From Streptomyces kurssanovii (GTDB lineage Bacteria; Actinomycetota; Actinomycetes; Streptomycetales; Streptomycetaceae): a stretch of 64,000 nt of DNA. Shown in pieces: positions 8,733 through 18,132 of this stretch (position 1 is its first letter; every line of letters begins with the position of its first letter). The stretch is from positions 1-64,000 of the forward strand of contig NZ_BMTN01000002.1 in NCBI RefSeq assembly GCF_014649695.1. Reading direction: 5' to 3'. Under the pieces are notes generated by a model. It was not told where the DNA came from, did no database searches, and saw only the letters and a list, made by a program, of their open reading frames with translations. Made by a program: the position numbers and the translations under genes.

Positions 8733-8760
8733 ACCCGGGAGTCGTATCCAGCTCCCGGGT
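8733..8760 (-). terminator. hairpin at the 3' side of the permuted tRNA-like pair
   Basis: Perfect 9-bp stem ACCCGGGAG / CTCCCGGGT with a 10-nt loop, about 40 bases beyond the end of the second tRNA-like RNA in the minus direction. It probably ends that transcript. Confidence 0.5.
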
Positions 8761-8802
8761 CCCTGGGGATGCCACCCAATTGCGCACGCCAGTGGCGTTT
8801 AA

Positions 8803-8910
8803 GAGTACGGATCAGTCATAAGGCCGACGTGTTCTTCCTTTGAACTACCGCACCGTGTGAGAGGTGCAGGCTGGATTCGAACCCGCATCCGCCGGCGTTC
8901 GTCCGTACCC
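8803..8910 (-). ncRNA. circularly permuted tRNA-like RNA, copy 2
   Basis: In the minus direction the 3' half comes first: variable bases GGAT (8890-8887), T-arm GCGGG-TTCGAAT-CCAGC (8886-8870, one mismatch), acceptor strand CTGCACC (8869-8863), base 73 T (8862). After seven bases (CTCACAC) the 5' half follows: acceptor strand GGTGCGG (8854-8848), T8-A9, D-arm GTTC-AAAGGAA-GAAC (8845-8831). The acceptor strands pair 7/7 with one G-U. GTCGGC (8828-8823) pairs with GCCGGC (8896-8891) as the anticodon stem; the loop starts C-U-U-A-U, with U33 in place and UAU as the would-be anticodon. The outer flanks pair again: TCCGTACTC (8811-8803) with GGGTACGGA (8910-8902), nine pairs. These helices join sequences about 100 bases apart. 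Either the ends are ligated into a tRNA or the RNA acts as a nicked-tRNA mimic. Confidence 0.8.
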
Positions 8911-8939
8911 GGTCGATCTGGCGATCGGTGGCGATGCTG

Positions 8940-9071
8940 AAGCTGGAGCGAGAGTCTGAGTTTGATCACGGCTGCCTCTGCCAAGTTGGGCCACCCCGGC
9001 GCGTAATGCCGGGGGAAGGACTCGAACCTTCACTGTCACCGTGTCGTCAGGCTGAACCTCAGTTTCAGCTT
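8940..9071 (-). ncRNA. circularly permuted tRNA-like RNA, copy 1
   Basis: Read on the minus strand, a tRNA 3' half comes first: T-arm GAAGG-TTCGAGT-CCTTC (9031-9015), acceptor strand CCCCGGC (9014-9008), A73 at 9007. Six bases later (TTACGC) a 5' half starts: acceptor strand GCCGGGG (9000-8994), T8, D-stem GCC/GGC (8991-8989 with 8976-8974) and G18-G19 (8982-8981). The acceptor strands are perfectly complementary. The outer ends form an anticodon-type stem, GCCGTG (8972-8967) with CACGGT (9043-9038), which puts U33 at 8965 followed by CAA. The flanks continue pairing: CTCAG (8960-8956) with CTGAG (9062-9058), and CAGCTT (8945-8940) with AAGCTG (9071-9066). The variable region is 6-7 nt, so this is not a normal class II Leu tRNA despite the CAA triplet. 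It lies downstream of the gene at 9185-9916 on the same strand. Confidence 0.8.
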
Positions 9072-9080
9072 GCGCCCATC

Positions 9081-9175
9081 GCGCGGACCGGTCCTCATTT
9101 CCGGCCCGCGCCTGTTGCGCACCCCCGCGCTCGCACGCGGGGGCGATCGTGGGGCCGGCGCCAGGGGCGCCGGCC
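9081..9175 (-). terminator. three successive hairpins between the 9185 gene and the tRNA-like RNAs
   Basis: In the minus direction: GGCCGGCGCC/GGCGCCGGCC (9175-9153, 3-nt loop), CCCCCGCG/CGCGGGGG (9143-9122), then GCGCGGGCCGG/CCGGTCCGCGC (9111-9081, 11 pairs including a G-U). The first starts 10 bases past the stop codon of the 9185-9916 gene and should terminate it. The third lies directly before the tRNA-like RNAs and could be a processing or stability element. No canonical -35/-10 pair is evident for the RNAs. Confidence 0.55.
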
Positions 9176-9184
9176 GGTGTGCCG

Positions 9185-9916
9185 TCAGCCGAAGAGGTAG
9201 CCGAACACCGCGTCGCCGACCCGCTGGTCGGAGACGTCGGCGCTGTTGGCCTCCTCGCGGGCGAACTTGACCGCGGTCTGGAGCTTCTCGACACGTTCCA
9301 GGAGTTCGTTCACCCGCCGCGCGGGGAGCGCCCCGGAGAACTTGACCGTGGTCCAGTACCCGATCGGGACGTCCTCGTAGTAGACCTCGACCTGGGCGGG
9401 GTGCTTGTCCGTCGCCTCGGCCTTGACGTGGTTGCGCGGAACCTTCTTCGTCCGGATCGTGCGGACGGGGTCCGTCTTCCACCAGTCCGTCGACGGGTCG
9501 AGCGACCAGGATTCGGCGGCGTCGAGCACGGGCAGCTTCTTCACGAAGGTGTGCAGGTCGACGAGCTGCTTCTCCAGGAAGAGCAGGTAACTGACCGGCG
9601 CCTCGGCGACGATCGTCCGCCCTTCGACGACGACGTCCGCGCGGGCCGAGCAGTTGGCCCAGTCCTTGGTGGCGGTCACGTCGAACAGCCGGGTCAGCGA
9701 CGCCGACATCTCGCGGAGCACGTCCTCGGCCTTGACCTGAACCCTGGTGGACTCGGGCGGCAGTTGCTCGCCCTCCTCGTCCTTGGGCTGGTACGTACGC
9801 GAGATCCCGGCCAGCAGTGCGACCTTCTGCACTCGCTGGTGAGCCGTGGTGATGTCCTGGAACGACTTGCTCTTGACACCCTTTTCCACGGCGATGATCT
9901 GATTGAGCTTCGCCAC
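9185..9916 (-). CDS. conserved actinobacterial protein of unknown function (DUF7873-like)
   Basis: A 243-residue soluble protein starting at GTG 9916 behind GGGGGAGAA. It begins AKLNQIIAVEKGVKSK, holds ISRTYQPKDEEGEQLPPEST, a Trp-bearing segment TKDWANC, conserved-looking RTIRTKKVPRNHVKAEAT and PAQVEVYYEDVPIGYWTTV, and ends in a helix plus VGDAVFGYLFG. I recall this as a highly conserved actinobacterial family without assigned function (named DUF7873 from memory). There is no signal peptide or membrane segment. The two permuted tRNA-like RNAs lie about 115 bases downstream on the same strand, so a role in binding, protecting or processing them is possible, but that is inference from position alone. 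Confidence 0.8.
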   Translation of the reverse strand: MAKLNQIIAVEKGVKSKSFQDITTAHQRVQKVALLAGISRTYQPKDEEGEQLPPESTRVQVKAEDVLREMSASLTRLFDVTATKDWANCSARADVVVEGRTIVAEAPVSYLLFLEKQLVDLHTFVKKLPVLDAAESWSLDPSTDWWKTDPVRTIRTKKVPRNHVKAEATDKHPAQVEVYYEDVPIGYWTTVKFSGALPARRVNELLERVEKLQTAVKFAREEANSADVSDQRVGDAVFGYLFG

Positions 9917-10444
9917 TTCTCCCCCTTCGAACAGCAGTGAACGTACCCGAGGAAGTGGTGTCCGGTCTCCTGTTTTTCGGCGACACCGTCGGGCGGGGCG
10001 CGGTTCGCTGTCGCGAGGGCCCGCCGGCCGGTTGGCCTTCGGGCGGTTGGCCTCCGGGCGGTTGGCCTCCGGGCGGGCGACAGCGTCGATTCGCCGTTGC
10101 GAGGCTGCTGCCGCCGACTGTGGCGCCGACGAAGGAGGGCCCTCCCGAGCAGCAGTACTCGGCAGGGCTCCCGTCCGGTCCGACGGCCGGTCGACGGCAG
10201 GTCTCGTCAGGCGAGGGCCGACGCCTCGGACGGCGTCGCGGTCGGCGGGGCCGAGGCACCGGTCGCGTCCCGCGCCGCCTCGGGCGACGGATGCCGCTGA
10301 TCCCGTGTGACAGGAGTTTCACGGCCGCGTCCCGGTTGCGTACTGCCCGGCCATCGGCCGGAAACCGACGGCTAGCCTGACCGCGCTCGAGACGCCCGAG
10401 GGGGCGTCGGAACATCCGGGCGCACACGGGGACGGGGAAGCGAC
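9917..10444. repeat. 528-bp intergenic region with 15-bp triple repeat
   Basis: Divergent spacer between the conserved gene and the lipoprotein gene. It contains three tandem copies of CGGTTGGCCTCCGGG (10029-10073; the first copy has one mismatch). No gene is seen. Promoters for both neighbours should lie here, but I cannot point to a convincing consensus. Confidence 0.5.
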
Positions 10445-11677
10445 ATGGGCAGACGTGACGGGAACGCGATGTCACGCAGGCAGGCGCTCAGGCTGGCCGG
10501 TACGGGGCTCGGGCTGGCGGTGCTGGGCGCCGGCGCCTGGGGATGCGCCCCGGAGGAGGAGGTCGGCGACCCGGGCGGTGGGGCGGCAACTCCCGGTGGC
10601 GACAAGGGCGGTGACACCTTCACCACCCCGCCGCCGGGCACCGCGCCGAAGCCGCTGTGGCAGCAGGACGCGGCCAACGACGACCTCGCCGGAATGCACT
10701 CGCTCGCGGTGATCGGGGACACGGTCGTGGTGTCGGGCGACCCGCTCGTGGGGCGTGACGTCGTCAGCGGCAAGGAGCGGTGGTCGCGGCCGGGCATCAC
10801 CGTCCCCGGTGCCAGGCTGATCATCGGCGGTGGGAGGCTCTATCTCGCCAGTGCCGAGTACGACGGCGACGTGGTGGGCATCGATCCGGCCACCGGCAAG
10901 GAGACCTGGCGCAGCCGCCTGGGCAAGGAATACGAACAGCCGCGCCCCATCGCGGCCGACGACCGTCACGTCTATGTCCTCGCCGGCATCCTGGAGGAGG
11001 ACTTCTCGACGCCGACCAACGTGATCGCCGCGATCGACACCACCTCGGGCAAGATCACCTGGCGTGAGCAGCGCGACAAGGGGACCGAGGAGTACGGCAT
11101 CACCGCCGCGGTCGTCGGCGAGCGCCTCGCGTACACCGACTTCCGGGAGAACGTGACCGTCCGCGACACGACGACGGGCCGGCAGCTCTGGACGAAGAAG
11201 ATCGGCAGGTCCAACCACCGCCGCTTCGCCGTGCACGAGGACCTGATGATCGTGGCGGACGGCCGGCGGTTGCGGGCGTTCGCGCTGGCCGCGGGCACGG
11301 AGCGCTGGTCGCTCGCGACGGAGGAGTTCAGCGCGTTCAACGATCCGCAGGTCCTGGACGGGGTGCTCTACGCCTCCGACAGCGTGCGCGGCATGTGGGC
11401 GGTGGACCCCGGTACGGGCAAGGAGATCTGGCACAACGAGGACCTCCTGGACAGGGCGGCGGAGGCGTGGCAGTTCACCAAGGTGGGCGGCACGCTGTAC
11501 GGCGCGACCGAGCACGACAAGGACGGCGGCGTGCACGCCTTCGACGCGGCGACCGGCAAGCTGCGCTGGACGTACAACGACAAGACCGGCGCCATCCAGC
11601 AGTGGTACGTGGTGGGCGCGGGCAAGCGGCTGGCCGTGATGCACGCCAAGCGGCTGTACGCGCTGCCGGCCGTCTGA
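10445..11677 (+). CDS. Tat-type lipoprotein with PQQ-like beta-propeller
   Basis: This 410-residue exported protein starts with a twin-arginine motif (SRRQALRLAG) and a hydrophobic stretch ending in a lipobox, GAGAWGC, so it should be a membrane-anchored lipoprotein. A Gly/Pro-rich linker follows. Residues ~70-410 carry repeated blade motifs such as GIDPATGKETW, AIDTTSGKITW, VRDTTTGRQLW, AVDPGTGKEIW and AFDAATGKLRW, typical of PQQ-like (BamB/quinoprotein-type) propellers. In Streptomyces these are usually scaffold or sensor proteins rather than true quinoprotein dehydrogenases, and I see no partner here. The ATG at 10445 follows GGGGAAG. Confidence 0.85.
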   Translation: MGRRDGNAMSRRQALRLAGTGLGLAVLGAGAWGCAPEEEVGDPGGGAATPGGDKGGDTFTTPPPGTAPKPLWQQDAANDDLAGMHSLAVIGDTVVVSGDPLVGRDVVSGKERWSRPGITVPGARLIIGGGRLYLASAEYDGDVVGIDPATGKETWRSRLGKEYEQPRPIAADDRHVYVLAGILEEDFSTPTNVIAAIDTTSGKITWREQRDKGTEEYGITAAVVGERLAYTDFRENVTVRDTTTGRQLWTKKIGRSNHRRFAVHEDLMIVADGRRLRAFALAAGTERWSLATEEFSAFNDPQVLDGVLYASDSVRGMWAVDPGTGKEIWHNEDLLDRAAEAWQFTKVGGTLYGATEHDKDGGVHAFDAATGKLRWTYNDKTGAIQQWYVVGAGKRLAVMHAKRLYALPAV

Positions 11678-11810
11678 GCCGACCGGGCGGCGGGAACCGG
11701 ACCGGGCCCACCCGGGAGCGCCGGGAACGGGTCGGGCCTCGGTGACGGCCGGACCGGGCCTCCTCCGGACGAGTCCGGCGTCGGCGGTGCGGCGCGTCTC
11801 CACTCGTGCG

Positions 11811-12938
11811 CTACATCTCCTGCCAGACCTCCGCGAGGCGGGCCACGTCGTGGACGCGGTCCGCCTCGCGGGCGGTGAGCTCGCCCGCCAAGGGGGCCAG
11901 GGCGGACACCTGGCGTTCGCGGTAGACGCGTACGTCGGTCTGGGTGGCCGCCACATCCAGGGAGGCGGCGTCCACGAACACCAGCACGGGCTGGACGCGG
12001 ACCGGGAAGTCGCAGTAGCTCTCCAGGACCTTCCGGACGAGGGCGGCCTCGGCCCGGCACTCGGCGATGTACGGGCGCGGGTCGCCGTCGTCGATGCGGA
12101 CGGTGTCGTCGTCGGCCCGTACGGACTGCTGCGGGTGGTACTCGGTCCGGACCGTGAACACGCCGCCCGGGCCGATCAGCAAGTGGTCGATGTCCCCGCC
12201 GTCGGCGAGCGGGATCGAGTGCAGGACGCGCCAGCCATGGCGGGTGAGGCGGCCCAGTTCGGCGCCGGTCCGGCGCTCGCCGAGCAGTTCCTTGCGACGC
12301 GACTCGTCCATGGGGCGGCGGCGCAGGAGACGGGAGCTGAGGCGTTCGAGCCTGCCGGAGTCCTGTGCGGCGGAATCACCGGACGAGGCGTTCGCGCGCA
12401 GCGTCGCGCCGGGCCTGCGGGAGGCGAGGTCGTTCTCCGGGGTCAGCCGGGGCAGCCGGTCCCTGGGGCCGTGGCGCACGAACGGTTCCGCCTGCGCCGG
12501 TTCGGGGAAGCCCCGCGCGGGGTCGGCCGGCGGCGGCGCGACGACCGTACGGTGCGCCTCGGCGGCGCCGACGGTGACGGCAGGTCCTACGGCGTCGTGG
12601 TGCGCGTCATCGGGGGGGTACGGGTCACCGCCGGCGTACGCGTCGCGGTCGGTGAACGTGGCACCGTCGGCGTACGCGTCGCCGTCGTTGTACGCGTCAC
12701 CGTCGGCGTCGGCGAGAGCGCCCGGGTGGACGAACACCTGCGGCTCGGCGCGGGTCAGCAGTTCGGGAGCTCTGCGGGCCAGCGCGTCGGTCACGTCGTC
12801 GCGATAGCGGGCGTGGACCACGGTGATGCCGCCGGTCCTGCGGTCCGCCCAGCCGATGGGCGTCCCGTCGGGCAGGTTGACGTACAGGCGGTCGTGCCCG
12901 AAGTACTGCCAAGCGGTGACCGTCAGTTCCTCGAGCAT
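11811..12938 (-). CDS. NERD (nuclease-related) domain protein
   Basis: I start at ATG 12938 (MLEELTVTAW), behind GAGGGAGGC; the frame extends further upstream without support. The 375-residue protein has an N-terminal ~60-residue segment (YFGHDRLYVNLPDGTPIGW), an Asp/Ala/Tyr-rich disordered middle with DGDAY-type repeats, then a NERD domain from about residue 215: GERRTGAELGRL, DGGDIDHLLIGPGGVF and a tail with VQPVLVFVD. NERD domains belong to the PD-(D/E)XK-like nuclease fold; the D-hD core is present. The substrate is unknown. It is transcribed toward the lipoprotein gene. Confidence 0.85.
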   Translation of the reverse strand: MLEELTVTAWQYFGHDRLYVNLPDGTPIGWADRRTGGITVVHARYRDDVTDALARRAPELLTRAEPQVFVHPGALADADGDAYNDGDAYADGATFTDRDAYAGGDPYPPDDAHHDAVGPAVTVGAAEAHRTVVAPPPADPARGFPEPAQAEPFVRHGPRDRLPRLTPENDLASRRPGATLRANASSGDSAAQDSGRLERLSSRLLRRRPMDESRRKELLGERRTGAELGRLTRHGWRVLHSIPLADGGDIDHLLIGPGGVFTVRTEYHPQQSVRADDDTVRIDDGDPRPYIAECRAEAALVRKVLESYCDFPVRVQPVLVFVDAASLDVAATQTDVRVYRERQVSALAPLAGELTAREADRVHDVARLAEVWQEM

Positions 12939-13296
12939 GCCCTGCCTCCCTCGCCCCTGAGTGGAGCTCGACCGTGCGGTGATGTCCGGTGCCGCCGGAC
13001 GGCGGCACCGGCCCCCGTAACGACACAGACTCACCCGTGAACACGCCGCGCAGAAGGGCGCAGACCGGGCGCATTGGTCGACGGGGTGTCACGCAGAGGC
13101 CGGACCTGGGTCTATGCCGTCGGTACGTGCCCTGTGCGCCCGGCCGACGGCGCGGCGGGGCGCACGGGCCAGGAAGGTGGTGAGGGGCGGGCCGGTCATG
13201 CGTTCCCGGTGGCCGGGCCGGTCCGCTCGGCGGGCGGCGGTGACGGACCCGGCCCGGCCAGGGCGCCGGGCCCCCGGCCGGCTCGCGGGGCGGGCG
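12939..13296. other. 358-bp intergenic region
   Basis: Lies between the polyprenyl synthetase stop and the NERD start. It contains the hairpin at 13211-13259 and, toward 12940-13000, the likely promoter and leader of the NERD gene. No small gene is apparent. Confidence 0.4.
13211..13259 (-). terminator. terminator of the polyprenyl synthetase gene
   Basis: GGCCGGGCCGGTCCG (13211-13225) pairs with CGGACCCGGCCCGGCC (13244-13259), fifteen pairs with one bulged base, about 40 bases after the stop codon at 13297. Confidence 0.6.
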
Positions 13297-14376
13297 TCAG
13301 ATCAGGACGTGGGACGAGCGGTTCACCAGGTCGGTCAGGGGCGGCAGGTACTCCGGGTCGCCCCCAAGGCCGGCGAGGACGCGCAGGGCGTGGTCGCGGA
13401 AGCCGTGGATGTCGTGGCGGAAGCGGTCGAGTGGTGCCGGGGCGCGCAGGAGGCCGGTCAGCGTGGTGCGGGCGGCGGCGGATTCCGGGGCGGCGGCGTG
13501 CAGGGCCGTGATCCGGTCGGAGTGTCCGGGGCCGGCTCCGTCGAGGGCACAGGCGAGAAGGTAGGTGACCGTGCCGTTCCGAAGATCCTCGGCGCGGCCG
13601 GAGAGCATGTCCTCCTGGTCGTTGAAGAGCTGCCACAGGATGCCGAAGACGGAGCCGAACTCGCGCCAGCGGTCCACACGTTCCGCATCCGCTCCCGACA
13701 GCATGGCGGCCATCGCCGTGATCATCCCGAACGGTGCGCCGGACTTGCCGCGGTAGACCTCCGCGACCGCCTCGCGCGTGGCGCGCCCGGCGTCGCCGCC
13801 CAGGTCGGCCAGCTGGCCCTCGGCCGCCGCGGCGGCGCACCGGAGCGCCTCGTCCGCCAGGGCGGCGAGCAACGGTTCGGGGACGGGCAGCGAGCGCAGG
13901 ATACGCAGGGGAAGGACGTGTCCGGTGACGACGGAGGCGAGGAGCGCCTCGTGCGCGCCGAGGGCCCCGCAGGCCACGATCGAGGTGTTGCCGTCGGCGA
14001 TGTCGTCGAGGTAGCAGGCGGAGGTCCACCACAGGTCGTGGACGGCCGCTATCGGAACGGCGGGGCCGGGATCACCCGTCTCCGCGCCGTGCACCAGCAG
14101 CGGCAGCACCGACAGCGGGTAAGTGAACGTCTGGTGACGTAAGAGGCCGGCGACCGCGGTCCTCAGTCCGCTCGAGGACGGACCGAGGCCTTCCAAGGCG
14201 CTGTCCACCTCGGCGTCGATGTCCGCTGCGAACTTCTGGTGCAGGTCCACGTAGGCGTTCGTGTTCCCTGCGGCGAACCCCGTGGCGGGCCGGTCGCGTA
14301 CGCCGCGTGCCGCGTGTTCCGCCGCTGCGGTTCCGCCGTGGTACCCGCCGGCTATGTGATCTCCAGAGCTCGTCAT
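13297..14376 (-). CDS. polyprenyl synthetase family protein (isoprenyl diphosphate synthase)
   Basis: With start ATG 14376 (MTSSGDHIAGGYHGG) the protein has 359 residues, normal for trans-isoprenyl diphosphate synthases, which condense IPP with allylic diphosphates using Mg2+. The first Asp-rich motif is seen as CYLDDIADG (DDxxD) and the second as NDQEDM, in the place of the usual DDxxD, so the second motif starts with Asn. KSGAPFGMITA lies between them in the expected helix. No terpene cyclase or carotenoid gene is next to it, so the chain length and pathway are open. It is divergent from the GAF regulator, with 228 bases between. Confidence 0.85.
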   Translation of the reverse strand: MTSSGDHIAGGYHGGTAAAEHAARGVRDRPATGFAAGNTNAYVDLHQKFAADIDAEVDSALEGLGPSSSGLRTAVAGLLRHQTFTYPLSVLPLLVHGAETGDPGPAVPIAAVHDLWWTSACYLDDIADGNTSIVACGALGAHEALLASVVTGHVLPLRILRSLPVPEPLLAALADEALRCAAAAAEGQLADLGGDAGRATREAVAEVYRGKSGAPFGMITAMAAMLSGADAERVDRWREFGSVFGILWQLFNDQEDMLSGRAEDLRNGTVTYLLACALDGAGPGHSDRITALHAAAPESAAARTTLTGLLRAPAPLDRFRHDIHGFRDHALRVLAGLGGDPEYLPPLTDLVNRSSHVLI

Positions 14377-14604
14377 TCCGTGATCGTAACCAGCGTGCGG
14401 CGGCGCACAATCGGCCCTCCGGAAGCGGAATCCCGGCGGAATCCCGTCAGCTGCGCGGCCGGTGTGAGCGACACCGCCGGCCCGGCGTCGTCCCCTGGCC
14501 GCGCCGGGACCCACCCGGAAGAATCAGCGCGACGGCATGGTGCGCCGTCCGCCCTGCGAGGGAACAATGGTCGGTCGTCCCCCCGATCCGCGACAGGGGA
14601 GAAC

Positions 14605-15840
14605 ATGTCTCAGCGCAGTGACCTCCGGCGGCGCAGGGCCGCCCTGGAGGACGAGTGGTCCCGGTGGGTGCCCGGGTTGAAGGCGGCCACATGGTCGCCC
14701 GGCGGCGGCGGGACGTTGCGGCCCGAGGTCACGGAGTCCTGGGTGCGTTCGCTCGGCAGCGTCGATCCGGGCCGGGACAGCGCCCCCGTATCGGACGGTG
14801 GCACGGTGCACCACCGCTGGGCGGGGTCGCCGCTGCGCGGCCCGGTCGAGGGGCTGACGGACGAGCTGCACAGCATCGCCGACGACGCCGGGTTCGTCAC
14901 GGCGGTCACCGACGAGTGCGGCACCATCCTGTGGACGTGCGGCGGCCGCACCATGCAACGTCGCGCGGAACGGGTCAACTTCGCGCCGGGCGGCCGGTGG
15001 GACGAGCAGGCCATGGGGACCAACGCGCTGTCGCTGGCGCTGCGTACGGGCCGCCCGAGCACGATCTTCTCCGCCGAGCACCTGGTCACCGCCCTGCACG
15101 GGTGGGTCTGCTACTGCGCGCCGATCCGCGACCCCGGCGGCCGGATCCTCGGCGTGCTGGACCTGTCGACCACCTGGGACCGCTCGCACCCGCTGGCCAT
15201 GTCCACGGTGCGCACGCTGGTCTCGACGATCGAGACCCGGCTGCGGACGGAGCCGCCGGGACCGCGCGGCACCGGCGGCGTACGGCTGCGGTGCCTCGGG
15301 GCGCAGGAAGCCGTGCGGGACGGTGCGCCGCTGCCCTTGCGGCCGCGTCAGCTGGAGATCCTGACCTTGCTCGCACTGGAGCCCGACGGCTTCCCGCCGG
15401 AGCGGCTGCGCGAGGCGCTGTACGGCGAAAGGCCCGTCACCGCCTCCACCTTCAAGGCGGAGATCTCCCACCTGCGCCGCGCGCTGTCCGGCGGCATCGC
15501 GACCCGCCGCTACGCGCTGACGACGCCCGTCGCCTGCGACGCCGTCGATCTGCTGCGCGCGCTGGAGACCGGTGACACCGCCGTCGCGCTGCGCCACTAC
15601 CGGGGCCCGCTGCTCCCCCGGTCGGAGGCGCCGGGGATCGTGGAGTGGCGGGTGCAACTGGAGGTCGCCGTACGGGAGGCGGTCCTCGCCTCCGCCCGCC
15701 CGGAACACGCCCTCCGCTACGGCGAACGGGCACCGTACGACGCGGAGGTCCACGAGCACGCGCTTCGCCTGCTGGGCCCGGGCGACGCCCGCCGGGCGCT
15801 CGCGGCCGCGCGGCTCAGCACCGCCCTGCGCGACGACTGA
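14605..15840 (+). CDS. GAF-domain transcriptional regulator of the aldehyde dehydrogenase gene
   Basis: The 411-residue protein starts at ATG 14605 behind GGGGAGA. Residues ~60-210 form a GAF sensor domain (ECGTILWTCGG, GGRWDEQAMGTNALSLAL, YCAPIRDPGGRILGVLDLST), as in acetoin/aldehyde-responsive activators of the AcoR type. There is no sigma-54 AAA+ module. The C-terminal part (LRPRQLEILTLLAL, TFKAEISHLRRAL) looks like a winged-helix DNA-binding domain. It sits directly upstream of the ExaC-type aldehyde dehydrogenase gene, the usual pairing in actinobacteria, and probably activates it. Confidence 0.85.
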   Translation: MSQRSDLRRRRAALEDEWSRWVPGLKAATWSPGGGGTLRPEVTESWVRSLGSVDPGRDSAPVSDGGTVHHRWAGSPLRGPVEGLTDELHSIADDAGFVTAVTDECGTILWTCGGRTMQRRAERVNFAPGGRWDEQAMGTNALSLALRTGRPSTIFSAEHLVTALHGWVCYCAPIRDPGGRILGVLDLSTTWDRSHPLAMSTVRTLVSTIETRLRTEPPGPRGTGGVRLRCLGAQEAVRDGAPLPLRPRQLEILTLLALEPDGFPPERLREALYGERPVTASTFKAEISHLRRALSGGIATRRYALTTPVACDAVDLLRALETGDTAVALRHYRGPLLPRSEAPGIVEWRVQLEVAVREAVLASARPEHALRYGERAPYDAEVHEHALRLLGPGDARRALAAARLSTALRDD

Positions 15841-16014
15841 CGACGTACCGGCGGTCCGTACCCCCGGCGGGAGAGCGGGACCACGCCCGCGGCCGGCCGG
15901 GGCTGACGGGCCCGCGCCAACCCCGCGCCAACCTCGCGCGCTCACAGTGTGCTCGGCACAGCGGCGGGACCGCCACCGTGCCATCGCACTCGCCATCCAC
16001 CGAGGAGAGCCGCC

Positions 16015-17531
<1,517 letters not shown>

Positions 17532-17532
<1 letters not shown>

Positions 17533-17936
17533 TGGCCGAGCGGACGAGGCGGGTGGAGCTGTCGGCCGCCGCCGGGGAACTGGTGGGGCGACTTGCCGCG
17601 CGGCACGGGCCGGTGATGTTCCACCAGTCCGGTGGCTGCTGCGACGGCAGCGCGCCCATGTGCTACCCGCGCGGGGAGTTCAGGGTCGGCGGCTCCGACG
17701 TGCTGCTCGGCGAGGTGGCCGGCGGCACCCCGTTCTGGATGAGCGCGGACCAGTACGCGTACTGGCGGCACACCCACCTCACCGTCGACGTGGTGCCCGG
17801 ACGGGGCAGCGGTTTCTCGCTGGAGGCGCCGGAGGGGATGCGGTTCCTGCTCAGGTCCCGGCTTCTCACGGACGCCGAGCTGGCCCGGATCGAGGCGGAG
17901 CCGCCCTTGCCGACGGGTGACGAGGTGACCGGCTGA
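17532..17936 (+). CDS. DUF779 family protein, partner of the aldehyde dehydrogenase
   Basis: A 134-residue protein whose ATG overlaps the dehydrogenase stop. It contains MFHQSGGCCDGSAPMCYP, with three cysteines, then GEVAGGTPFWMSADQYAYW and THLTVDVVPGRGSGFSLE, the hallmark of DUF779. Genes of this family regularly follow acetaldehyde or chloroacetaldehyde dehydrogenases. The function is not established; a metal- or thiol-dependent helper for the enzyme is a reasonable inference. Confidence 0.9.
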
Positions 17937-18069
17937 CCGATCCACCGGCCGATTCACCGGCCGAACGGCCGAACGGCTGACCACCGGCTACCTGCTGACC
18001 GGCCGCCCTGCTGATGGCACGACCGCCTACCGGCACCGACCGCCTGCCGGACGCTCCGCGGCCGCACGG

Positions 18070-18109
18070 CACGGGAGCCGGACCCGTAGTGCCGGGTCCG
18101 GCTCCCGTG
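18070..18109 (-). terminator. strong terminator after the bL37 gene
   Basis: Perfect 16-bp stem CACGGGAGCCGGACCC / GGGTCCGGCTCCCGTG with an 8-nt loop. It lies between the convergent DUF779 and bL37 genes, so it can serve both strands. Confidence 0.8.
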
Positions 18110-18132
18110 AGTCCGTCCGTGCGACGGCTCGG

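Noticed and set aside
8863-9000. Reading 9000-8863 as one normal tRNA with a ~60-nt insertion or intron
   Set aside because: The acceptor strands GCCGGGG and CTGCACC do not pair, and the intervening sequence is too short for a group I intron core; the permuted pairing explains all halves.
8803-9071. The tRNA-like cluster as an attachment site of the element starting near 500
   Set aside because: The T-arm and acceptor sequences share no long identical core with the fragment at 481-538.
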